A stretch of DNA of 11,333 nucleotides, from the NCBI GenBank assembly GCA_036558305.1, contig DATBFX010000629.1, positions 1 to 11,333 on the forward strand, given 5' to 3'. The translations under genes and the position numbers were made by a program. Of the stretch, positions 1 through 5,130 are shown in pieces. The first letter of the stretch is position 1, and each line of letters begins with the position of its first letter. Source of the DNA: DATBFX01 sp036558305. Lineage in GTDB: Bacteria; Chloroflexota; Chloroflexia; Thermomicrobiales; UBA6265. The notes under the pieces are model-generated. The model searched no databases. It had not been told where the DNA came from and saw nothing but the letters and a program-made list of their open reading frames with translations.

Positions 1-241
1 CGCGGAGAAGTACGGGTTGTCGGTGGCGCAGGTCCACGACGCGCTCAGCTACGCCTACGACCACCCGGACGAGATCGCCTTCCACGCCGAACGGCACAAG
101 ATCCGGAACGTGATGCGGGAGCAGGACCTGGTGATGGTGAACTCATTCCTCCTCACGAGAGATGAGCTCGCGAAGCGGGGCGCGCCGCAGGGAGCCGTCG
201 TCTACACCTGGGAGACGCTTCCTCCTCAAGAGGACGAGTAG
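1..241 (+). CDS. DUF433 family antitoxin-like protein, C-terminal part (cut by window start)
   Basis: The reading frame is open from base 2, so the gene begins before the window and the TTG at 17 is not needed as a start. What remains is the last part of the DUF433 helix-turn-helix (AEKYGLSVAQVHDALSYAYD), then a tail of about 55 residues ending ETLPPQEDE. DUF433 proteins are known as putative antitoxin partners of DUF5615 PIN-like toxins; the HTH suggests DNA binding and autoregulation. The TAG stop (239-241) is followed without a gap by the ATG of the DUF5615 gene, so the two are probably translationally coupled. The protein is clearly a paralogue of the one encoded at 668-1081, sharing YDHPDE, the VNSFL segment and the end WETLPPQEDE. 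Family assignment is firm because the complete copy next door shows the whole domain. Confidence 0.8.
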   Translation, partial: AEKYGLSVAQVHDALSYAYDHPDEIAFHAERHKIRNVMREQDLVMVNSFLLTRDELAKRGAPQGAVVYTWETLPPQEDE

Positions 242-628
242 ATGGCGATCGCGGGACTATCCGCGCTCCTCCATTTCGACCACAACGTCGATCCCCAGTT
301 CGCGGAGGATCTACGCCGCCACGACTATGACGTGACGGTGGCGAAAGATCTTGGTATGGAACGGGCGAGCGACGAGGAACATCTCATCTGGGCTACCGAT
401 CATGGGCGAGTCGTTTTCACGTACGATGCGGGAGACTATCGGAGAATCGCCGCACGTTGGTTCCTTGAGGGTCGGACTCACGCCGGGATCATCATCTCGG
501 TCGCCCCACCGCGGATTGGGTATGGTGTGGTGCTTCGGCGTTTGTTGGCTCTCCTGGAATATATGTCGGCCGACGATCTCGTCGATCGCGTCGTCTGGCT
601 CGATGATTCGTTCACGCGTCACGGCTGA
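242..628 (+). CDS. DUF5615 PIN-like toxin, first copy
   Basis: This 128-residue protein has the DUF5615 (Mut7-C/PIN-like) layout: FDHN near the start (Asp13), then SDEEHLIWA (Asp44, Glu45) and VVFTYDAGDY (Asp62, Asp65), matching the usual pattern of Asp-x-Asn, sDe..l..A and vlT.D.DF. These acidic residues would bind the metal of an RNase-type active site. Length is normal for the family. The ATG directly abuts the TAG of the DUF433 gene, leaving no intergenic base, so expression as a coupled antitoxin-toxin pair is likely. The protein parallels the one at 1082-1468 at every motif, including the start (MAIxGLS) and HAGI near residue 80. Toxin activity is inferred from the family and pairing; nothing in the sequence suggests inactivation. 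Confidence 0.85.
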   Translation: MAIAGLSALLHFDHNVDPQFAEDLRRHDYDVTVAKDLGMERASDEEHLIWATDHGRVVFTYDAGDYRRIAARWFLEGRTHAGIIISVAPPRIGYGVVLRRLLALLEYMSADDLVDRVVWLDDSFTRHG

Positions 629-667
629 GGGGGCCCAGCCCGACATCGTGGGAGAGGCATCGCCGCT

Positions 668-1081
668 ATGACCACGCGGATCCCGAACAAACCGCGGGCA
701 CCGATCGAACGGACGGAGCATCCGCACATCGTCAAGAGCGCGGACACGCTCGGCGGGGAACCGCGGATCGAGGATACCCGGATACCGGTCCTGCAGGTGT
801 TCGAGATGGTCGAAGGTGGGATTTCCGTCGGTGAGATCATCGCGGGGTTTCCCGACCTCACCCGTGCGCAGATTCACGACGCCGTCAGCTACGGCTACGA
901 TCATCCGGACGAGATGGCGTACTACCGCGAGCGCGGAAAGCTTCGTTCGATTATGCGGGATCACGACTTAGTCAAGGTCAATTCGTTCCTGATCCCGCGG
1001 ACGCATCTGAAGCCGTCCGATATTCCTGAGGGCGCCACCGTCTACTCCTGGGAGACTTTGCCGCCACAGGAGGACGAGTAG
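668..1081 (+). CDS. DUF433 family antitoxin-like protein, second copy (complete)
   Basis: This 137-residue protein has a DUF433 domain at about residues 22-85. GGEPRIEDTRIPV corresponds to the family's G.P.i.GTRIpV signature, followed by GISVGEIIAGFPDLTRAQIHDAV, which is the helix-turn-helix. A C-terminal extension (about 86-137) rich in charged residues ends SWETLPPQEDE and is shared with the partial copy at the window start; it is the likely toxin-binding part, by analogy with other PIN antitoxins. The ATG at 668 has a GGGAGAGG stretch about 10 bases upstream. The gap to the preceding toxin gene is only 39 bases, so both modules may be on one mRNA; I see no clear promoter between them. The stop is directly followed by the GTG of the next gene. 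Confidence 0.85.
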   Translation: MTTRIPNKPRAPIERTEHPHIVKSADTLGGEPRIEDTRIPVLQVFEMVEGGISVGEIIAGFPDLTRAQIHDAVSYGYDHPDEMAYYRERGKLRSIMRDHDLVKVNSFLIPRTHLKPSDIPEGATVYSWETLPPQEDE

Positions 1082-1468
1082 GTGGCAATCGAGGGGCTCT
1101 CGATTCGTCCCTACCTCGATCACAACTTTCAGGAGCAGATCGGTTTTGCCCTGCGTCGTGAGGGGTTCGACGTCGTGATCGCGCGGGAGATCGGGCACGA
1201 GCGTTTGTCGGACGAAGACCACTTGCGATGGGCCACGGCGCGGGGTCGGACGGTTCTCACCCACGACAAGGTCGACTTCACCACCTTGAATCAGGCATGG
1301 GCCGAGCGAGGAGAAAACCATGCCGGTATCGTCATTTGCAAAGCGACGCCGCAACTCGCCTTCCGTGAGATCCTTTCGCGGCTGCTCAACGTGCTCAACA
1401 GCGTCACCGCCGACGAGATGACCAACCGGTTGCTCTGGCTTGACGAGTCGCGGGCAGATCCGCGCTGA
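1082..1468 (+). CDS. DUF5615 PIN-like toxin, second copy
   Basis: This 128-residue protein starts at GTG, immediately after the TAG of the DUF433 gene. Family motifs are in place: YLDHN (Asp13), LSDEDHLRWA (Asp44, Glu45) and VLTHDKVDF (Asp62, Asp65). It has exactly the same length as the first copy, and all catalytic-type acidic residues fall at the same positions, while the segments between have diverged considerably. This points to an old duplication or separate acquisition of related modules. A PIN-fold RNase toxin neutralised by the adjacent DUF433 protein is the natural inference. It ends 35 bp from the end of the convergent vapC-like gene, with no obvious terminator hairpin in between. 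Confidence 0.85.
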   Translation: MAIEGLSIRPYLDHNFQEQIGFALRREGFDVVIAREIGHERLSDEDHLRWATARGRTVLTHDKVDFTTLNQAWAERGENHAGIVICKATPQLAFREILSRLLNVLNSVTADEMTNRLLWLDESRADPR

Positions 1469-1503
1469 CGATCGTGTTCCGGGATCGAACAATCCAGAGA
1501 GAT

Positions 1504-1914
1504 TTACTCCGGCAACAATCGGAACGCCTCGACGTGGCGAGGACGGATCGCGCGGAAGTGGCGGTGGTCGAAGGTAACGACGAGGTCGGTATCCAGGCGC
1601 TCGGCGAGCGCAACGATGGAGGCGTCCGTCGCACCGATCGGGAAGTCGCGGTACTGCGCAACGATCTCGGCGATGCGCGTCCAGTCGTCCGGGTGCGGCG
1701 ATTCCATCTCCAGACTGCCGAGACCGGAGAGGACCCGAGATTCGGCCATGGCTCCGAGTCGCGCGCCGATCAGGTAGGCTGCCTCGAAGACCACCATCTG
1801 CGGAAAGACCAGGCCAAGCCCAGGTCGTCGCAGCGTCGAGACCGCGAGTTCGTGGTCGGCGTCTGCCGGATCGGCCGCCGACAGGATCGGACCGGTGTCA
1901 ACGATCGCCAGCAT
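1504..1914 (-). CDS. vapC: VapC-like PIN domain ribonuclease toxin
   Basis: This 136-residue single-domain PIN protein has the four conserved acidic residues at expected places: Asp6 (IVDTGPIL), Glu44 (MVVFEAAYL), Asp97 (GATDASIVALAE) and Asp116 (VVTFDHRHF). VapC toxins are Mg-dependent RNases that cut tRNA or rRNA, held inactive by a cognate antitoxin. The ATG at 1914 lies inside the 3' end of the upstream antitoxin gene (17-base overlap) with no strong ribosome binding site, which fits translational coupling. It is a different PIN subfamily from the DUF5615 proteins at 242 and 1082. The full set of active-site residues suggests a working toxin. Confidence 0.9.
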   Translation of the reverse strand: MLAIVDTGPILSAADPADADHELAVSTLRRPGLGLVFPQMVVFEAAYLIGARLGAMAESRVLSGLGSLEMESPHPDDWTRIAEIVAQYRDFPIGATDASIVALAERLDTDLVVTFDHRHFRAIRPRHVEAFRLLPE

Positions 1915-2239
1915 CGGTGGGGCGGTCGGATGGGATCATCGGCTGGTCCGGAAGTTCTGTCGCCTCCCGCTGGCGACGCCGGTCGCGCAGACCGCTGCTC
2001 TCTTCGATCCAATCGGCGAACTCGCGTTCGAGGATTTCCTCGGCGCGGCGACCGAGACATTCGGTTCCGCCACTCCGCGCGATGCCGATAAAGGGCAGCG
2101 ATGGAGAAGCAGTGGCGGGTACGAGGTACGCCGCGACCGCCTCGCGGATCACCGCCGCCGCCGAGACGTCTCGGCGGCGGCGCTCGCGATCGACGAGTTG
2201 GGCAAGATCGTCCGGCAACATGATCGTGGTGCGCTTCAT
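1898..2239 (-). CDS. Ribbon-helix-helix antitoxin (VapB/CopG type)
   Basis: The N-terminus MKRTTIMLPDDLAQLVDRE followed by SAAAVIREAVAAYL is a ribbon-helix-helix: a basic beta strand and two helices that dimerise and bind operator DNA. The remaining residues, including EEILEREFADWIEES, form the usual toxin-wrapping tail. At 113 residues it is longer than typical RHH antitoxins (about 70-90), and its final stretch is charged and low in complexity. A GTG at 2242 in the same frame would add one residue; ATG 2239 is preferred because a -10 element (TATGAT, 2246-2251) is placed so that transcription would start on the A of this ATG. The 3' end overlaps the vapC-like gene by 17 bases. RHH antitoxins normally repress their own operon. 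Confidence 0.85.
   Translation of the reverse strand: MKRTTIMLPDDLAQLVDRERRRRDVSAAAVIREAVAAYLVPATASPSLPFIGIARSGGTECLGRRAEEILEREFADWIEESSGLRDRRRQREATELPDQPMIPSDRPTDAGDR
2153..2182. repeat. Perfect 30-bp palindrome inside the antitoxin gene
   Basis: The two halves, CGCCGCCGCCGAGAC and its exact reverse complement, meet at a central GACGTC. The palindrome encodes the Arg-rich/Ala-rich turn of the RHH domain (around RRRDVSAAA) and begins about 57 bases into the coding region. It could be an operator for the antitoxin dimer, an RNA hairpin in the early mRNA, or a by-product of GC-rich Arg and Ala codons. Confidence 0.7.
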
Positions 2240-2245
2240 CACCGC

Positions 2246-2251
2246 ATCATA
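2246..2251 (-). promoter_or_regulatory. -10 element for leaderless antitoxin mRNA (putative)
   Basis: TATGAT matches the TATAAT consensus at five of six positions. Exactly six bases (GCGGTG) separate it from the ATG of the antitoxin, which would make that A the first transcribed base. No Shine-Dalgarno sequence precedes the ATG, in keeping with leaderless translation. No convincing -35 is present 16-18 bases upstream. The promoter lies in the 37-bp gap between this gene and the end of the SH3b gene. Confidence 0.5.
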
Positions 2252-2279
2252 GCGTAACGGCCGTGCCCGGTTTCGGATT

Positions 2280-3779
2280 TCACCCCAGGTATTGCGAATA
2301 GGCCCACCCGTTCGTGCCGTAGTAGCTGACGGGGGCGAAGCCGTTCTGCTCGGGCCCGCGGATGGTGACTTCGTCGCCGGCGGCCATGACCAGGATGACG
2401 TCGTCGTCGGTGCTGGGACCGGTGCGGAGGTTGAGGTTTTCGAGGACGGTGCGGGTCGCCCGCCCTTGGATGTCGAGATAGTCGCCGTAGAGCCAGCCGT
2501 TCTTGCCCTGGTAGCCGGCAGAGTAGAAGCCGTTTTGCTGTTGGCCGGTCAAGACGACGGAGGCGCCGGCGGGGATGACGAGGATGACGTCGTCGTCGAG
2601 GCTGGGACCGGTGCGGAAGTTGAGGTTGTCGGTGGTGACCGCGGGGGTGCGGGTACCGCCGCCGCTGTCGCCGCCGCTCTCACCGAAGCCCTCGCCGGTA
2701 TCGAGGTAGTCGGCGAAGGCCCAACCGTCTTCGCCGTCGTAGGAGACGGAGAGGAAGCCGTTTTCCTCTTCGCCGGTGAGGACGACCAGGTTGCCGGCCG
2801 GCATGCGGTCGATGACGTCGTCGGCGGTGCTGGGGCCGGCACGGAGGTTGAGGCGCTCGGTGACGATGCCGACGGCGGCGCCGGGGCCGTCGCTGCCGTC
2901 GGGGCGGACGTAGTCGGTGAAGGCCCAGCCGGTCAGGCCGCCGTAGACGACCGGATAGAACCCGTCTTGCTCGCCGCCGATGATGCCGACACGGTCGCCG
3001 TCATCCATCACCGTCAGCACGTCGTCGCCGGTGCTGGGACCGGCGCGGAGGTTGAGGCGGTCGGTGGTGCGGGCGTTGCCGTAGCCGCCGCAGGCATCTT
3101 CGTGGTTGATCCCCGCCTGCCAGAGCATCGTGACGTCGACGTCGGCGACACCCTGGTCGGGGTCGAGACCGATGTCGACCCAGGTACCGGCGGCGAGGTC
3201 GATGGCGGCGGCGTAGTCGTAGACGTGCTGGATGTCGTAGCCGCGGTCGCTGAAGCCGGGACCGAAACCGACGTCGCCGCCGTCGCGCGTGTACTCGGCC
3301 GCCGGCAATCCCCGCCTTAACTTGTAGGTGCGGTTGTCGCGGTTGGCCCACCAGTTGTCCTCGACGAAGAGGGGACCGCGATCGAGGACGGGGGCAACGG
3401 TGCAGGCGCCGGTGTCGAGGCTGGTGACCTCCACCCAGCAGAGCCCGTCGGCTTCGGCGCAGGAGGTTTGCGGTCCCCATCGCCCATCGGTGCCGGTGCC
3501 GACCGGGACCCACGGGCAGGACGACTCGGTACAGGCGGGCAGTGCCACGAGGCGGTCGTAGGGTGCCAGGATGTGGCCGTTGGAAGTTTCGTTGCCGACG
3601 AGGCCGTCGGCGGGAACGCCGAAGACGGAGGCCGTCACCCGGTAGCTGCCGCCGCCGAGGTTCAGGGCCGAGACCCGCGGTGCCGGTCGCGCCACGACGA
3701 TCGCCGGGGCGATCAAGAGACAACAGACCAGCAGCCGGGCGGTGCCGGCACGGCGGAGATGGGGGAAGCCAAGGACCAT
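2280..3779 (-). CDS. Secreted double-psi beta-barrel (RlpA-like) protein with four SH3b repeats
   Basis: With the ATG at 3779 the protein has 499 residues. Residues 1-30 form a signal peptide (RR near the start, core LLVCCLLIAPAIVVA). Residues of about 66-205 resemble a double-psi beta-barrel: VTSLDTG, VAPVLDRGP (Asp133) and AAAIDLAAGTW (Asp194), as in RlpA/expansin-like domains, with Cys residues that may pair outside the cell. Four SH3b domains follow at about 239-291, 308-360, 383-436 and 446-499, each with NLRxGPS or NFRTGPS and ending GWAxxxYL. A likely role is binding or remodelling of cell-wall glycans; whether the barrel cleaves anything is unknown. The start at 3779 is chosen over an in-frame ATG at 3899 because it has a strong GAGGAGGGA (3784-3792), starts the signal peptide, and lies downstream of the likely promoter. 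Confidence 0.85.
   Translation of the reverse strand: MVLGFPHLRRAGTARLLVCCLLIAPAIVVARPAPRVSALNLGGGSYRVTASVFGVPADGLVGNETSNGHILAPYDRLVALPACTESSCPWVPVGTGTDGRWGPQTSCAEADGLCWVEVTSLDTGACTVAPVLDRGPLFVEDNWWANRDNRTYKLRRGLPAAEYTRDGGDVGFGPGFSDRGYDIQHVYDYAAAIDLAAGTWVDIGLDPDQGVADVDVTMLWQAGINHEDACGGYGNARTTDRLNLRAGPSTGDDVLTVMDDGDRVGIIGGEQDGFYPVVYGGLTGWAFTDYVRPDGSDGPGAAVGIVTERLNLRAGPSTADDVIDRMPAGNLVVLTGEEENGFLSVSYDGEDGWAFADYLDTGEGFGESGGDSGGGTRTPAVTTDNLNFRTGPSLDDDVILVIPAGASVVLTGQQQNGFYSAGYQGKNGWLYGDYLDIQGRATRTVLENLNLRTGPSTDDDVILVMAAGDEVTIRGPEQNGFAPVSYYGTNGWAYSQYLG
2398..3060 (-). repeat. Four diverged SH3b-coding tandem repeats
   Basis: The stretch encoding NLRxGPSxxDDV recurs four times, starting near 2398, 2587, 2815 and 3019 (spacing about 189, 228 and 204 bases), with strong nucleotide similarity at each (for example GCTGGGACCGGTGCGGA). 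This is internal duplication of the SH3b module, not a mobile repeat; the second and third copies are separated by a Gly/Ser/Thr-rich linker. Such repeats can expand or contract by recombination. Confidence 0.8.
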
Positions 3780-3783
3780 CGTG

Positions 3784-3792
3784 TCCCTCCTC
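3784..3792 (-). promoter_or_regulatory. Strong ribosome binding site deciding the SH3b gene start
   Basis: GAGGAGGGA on the - strand ends four bases before the ATG at 3779 (ACACG lies around the junction), giving near-ideal spacing from its GGAGG core. It fixes the start at 3779 and not at the in-frame ATG 120 bases upstream. Confidence 0.8.
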
Positions 3793-3877
3793 GCGGGAGC
3801 GCCGAGCGGGGGCTCGGCGTGCGGTCGGCGGGGGTGGCGGGGCACGGGGTTTGCCTGGGAGGCAACGGGCTTGGCCC

Positions 3878-3906
3878 TGTGTACCATGTGTACGTACATC
3901 GGTCAA
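3878..3906 (-). promoter_or_regulatory. Putative promoter of the SH3b gene
   Basis: On the - strand TTGACC (3901-3906, five of six bases of the -35 consensus) is followed 17 bases later by TACACA (3878-3883, three of six bases of the -10 consensus). Transcription would start near 3871, between the in-frame ATG at 3899 and the chosen start at 3779. The spacer contains the perfect palindrome TGTACGTACA (3889-3898), a possible operator. Confidence 0.4.
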
Positions 3907-3944
3907 GCACGAGCATGGCGAGGAGACCTTTGTCGCATTGGGTC

Positions 3945-3973
3945 TTGCCGCGCGGTCACGGCACCGCTATAGT
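3945..3973 (+). promoter_or_regulatory. Putative sigma70-type promoter of the membrane-protein gene
   Basis: TTGCCG (3945-3950) and TATAGT (3968-3973) are separated by 17 bases; they match the consensus at four and five of six positions. Transcription would begin near 3980, giving a leader of about 108 bases before the GTG at 4088. The -10 is identical to that of the promoter at 4949-4977. Confidence 0.5.
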
Positions 3974-4050
3974 CTCTGTTCCTGGCCCGCGCGGTGATGC
4001 GGTTGCCGGTCGCCGTAGCCCGTTGCGGTCCGGAGACGGTCCGCAGGATC

Positions 4051-4069
4051 GCCCCGTGCCAGACGGGGC
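4051..4069 (+). promoter_or_regulatory. Leader hairpin upstream of the membrane-protein gene
   Basis: GCCCCGT, loop GCCAG, ACGGGGC form a perfect 7-bp stem. It ends one base before GGAGG (4070-4074) and 7 bases before AGGA (4076-4079), the likely ribosome binding site for the GTG at 4088, so it could influence initiation. There is no T-run, so it is not an intrinsic terminator. Chance is possible at this GC content. Confidence 0.35.
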
Positions 4070-4087
4070 GGAGGCAGGATCGACGAC

Positions 4088-4618
4088 GTGAAACACGGCA
4101 CCCGCGTCAGTTTCCGTCCCCGGCCGGACGTGGCCCTGGCCTGGCGCGGCTGCCGCACGAATCCCGGCACGGGCTACCTGGCGGACCCGTTCGCGGTCAA
4201 CCCGATCCGCCGCTCGGCGTCGCTGGTGATCGGCTGCGCGGCGATCGTGTTTCTGCCCTGGTTCTTCGGCGAGGAACTGGCGACGACGGTCATGCTCTCG
4301 GTGGGCTGGCTGGCGATGACCGGGTTGGTGATCGGGTTGCCGGTGCTCTTCCTGAGTCTGGGCGAGGAAGGGGTGCGCGCCCTGCGCCGCCGGCTGCGGC
4401 CGACGGTGGAGCAGTTGGAGATCACGCCGCGGGTCGCCCACATCCTGCTGCGTCACGGCTACGAGGCGATCGACGAGGTCGACCGCGCCCCAGATGCGGC
4501 GCTGATGTTGCTCTCCAACATGGACCATCGCGGTCTTCGCGAGATCCGCCGCGCCATCACCCTCTGGAAGTACCGCCGTTGGCAGGAGCAGGGGTTCCCG
4601 GCGACGGGACAGGAATAG
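4088..4618 (+). CDS. Two-TM membrane protein with RNA polymerase alphaCTD-like C-terminal domain
   Basis: This 176-residue protein starts at GTG with AGGA eight bases upstream. The N-terminal 42 residues are basic; two hydrophobic helices follow at about 43-61 (SLVIGCAAIVFLPWFF) and 68-91 (ending VLFLSLG), then the Arg-rich segment ALRRRLRP. Residues 106-165 resemble the helix-hairpin-helix fold of the RNA polymerase alpha-subunit C-terminal domain: VEQLEITPRVAHILLRHGYE, then AIDEV, then LLSNMDHRGLREIRRAI, in line with the alphaCTD pattern of x-ELEL-x-x-R, I-x-D-L and N-x-G-x-x-S-L-x-E-I. Arg115 falls at the place of the DNA-contacting Arg265 of the E. coli subunit, but the Gly-Arg-Lys-Ser loop is replaced by Asp-His-Arg-Gly. 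The basic loop suggests that the tail is cytoplasmic. The protein is not a known named family to me. It stands alone with its own promoter. Confidence 0.7.
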   Translation: MKHGTRVSFRPRPDVALAWRGCRTNPGTGYLADPFAVNPIRRSASLVIGCAAIVFLPWFFGEELATTVMLSVGWLAMTGLVIGLPVLFLSLGEEGVRALRRRLRPTVEQLEITPRVAHILLRHGYEAIDEVDRAPDAALMLLSNMDHRGLREIRRAITLWKYRRWQEQGFPATGQE

Positions 4619-4650
4619 CGCGCGTTTCAGAGGAGACGGCCCCGTGATTC

Positions 4651-4717
4651 CGTGGGGGCAGGTCGCCGTGAGGACCAGGGCGGGCACCGCCCACAGGGCA
4701 CCCGATCCGCCCCCACG
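4651..4717. repeat. Nested inverted repeat, possible stem structure
   Basis: CGTGGGGGC (4651-4659) pairs perfectly with GCCCCCACG (4709-4717), enclosing an inner hairpin GGGCGG-GCA-CCGCCC (4678-4692). It lies 32 bases after the stop of the membrane-protein gene and could help end its transcript, but no T-run follows. At this GC content chance is a real alternative. Confidence 0.3.
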
Positions 4718-4792
4718 CACGACGTGGTTCGGCTTCCTTGTCACGTCCTGTAGGCCGCGAACTGCCGCGTCCGCGGTGGGGCGACGACCGAC

Positions 4793-4915
4793 TCATTCGT
4801 GAGATGCGAGGACCGCGGCGAGCGTCTCGGCGTCGATGTTACCGCCCGAAACGACGCAGACGGCACGGCCGCCACCGGTGCCCACGACGAAGGCGGAGGC
4901 AACCGCGGTGGCAGA
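4793..4915 (-). pseudogene. C-terminal remnant of threonine dehydratase (PLP fold II)
   Basis: The last 40 codons of a - strand frame read SATAVASAFVVGTGGGRAVC followed by VVSGGNIDAETLAAVLASHE and a TGA. This matches the well-known end of biosynthetic or catabolic threonine/serine ammonia-lyases, where a gly-ala-rich helix leads to the strand-turn motif vvSGGNid and a final helix. Upstream of about 4915 the same frame has no further similarity: no PLP-lysine motif and no other domain are visible, and the frame runs into antisense of another gene. About 90% of the enzyme is therefore missing. The break lies about 35 bases from the promoter of the + strand secreted protein, so an insertion or deletion joined unrelated DNA here. 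The fragment is unlikely to be expressed. Confidence 0.7.
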
Positions 4916-4948
4916 CCGAGACACCCACGAAAATACGTCGTTTGCGGG

Positions 4949-4977
4949 ATGACTTTGCGCCTCCCTTTGCCTATAGT
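4949..4977 (+). promoter_or_regulatory. Putative sigma70-type promoter of the SnoaL-cupin gene
   Basis: ATGACT (4949-4954, four of six -35 bases) and TATAGT (4972-4977, five of six -10 bases) are separated by exactly 17 bases in a locally A+T-rich patch. Transcription would start near 4984, leaving a leader of about 147 bases before the ATG at 5131. Confidence 0.55.
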
Positions 4978-5130
4978 GTGCCCATCCGAACACCGTTTCT
5001 CGGTGCCCACCGCGACTGCTCGTAAAGCGACGGCGGGTCTTGGCGTGGTGGAGATTTGCCCATCCGTGGATGCCGACGCCGGCGGCGAGGACGTGCGCCG
5101 CGACCGGCGTGCGCCACCGGAGCGACCTCG

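Larger units (their letters stand above)
3780..4087. other. Divergent intergenic region with two promoters
   Basis: These 308 bp separate the divergent starts of the SH3b gene and the membrane-protein gene. They hold one putative promoter for each direction, a 10-bp palindrome (TGTACGTACA, 3889-3898) within the spacer of the leftward promoter, and a hairpin at 4051-4069 in the rightward leader. Open frames crossing the region lack recognisable domains and are treated as spurious. Confidence 0.6.
4619..5130. other. Intergenic region with pseudogene remnant and promoter
   Basis: No intact gene is supported here. The region holds a GC-rich potential stem structure (4651-4717), the remnant of a threonine dehydratase C-terminus on the - strand (4793-4915), and a promoter for the downstream secreted protein (4949-4977). 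The stretch around 4930-4980 is noticeably richer in A+T than its surroundings. Confidence 0.6.

Noticed and set aside
2398..3060. CRISPR or mobile tandem repeat
   Set aside because: The repeats are 190-230 bases apart, in frame, and encode SH3b domains.
3780..3899. N-terminal extension of the SH3b protein to an ATG at 3899
   Set aside because: It would bury the signal peptide 40 residues in, lies upstream of the likely transcription start, and the ATG at 3779 has a much better ribosome binding site.
5056..5130. N-terminal extension of the SnoaL-cupin protein to an ATG at 5056
   Set aside because: The added residues are Arg-rich and would precede the signal peptide; ATG 5131 has GGAG at good spacing.
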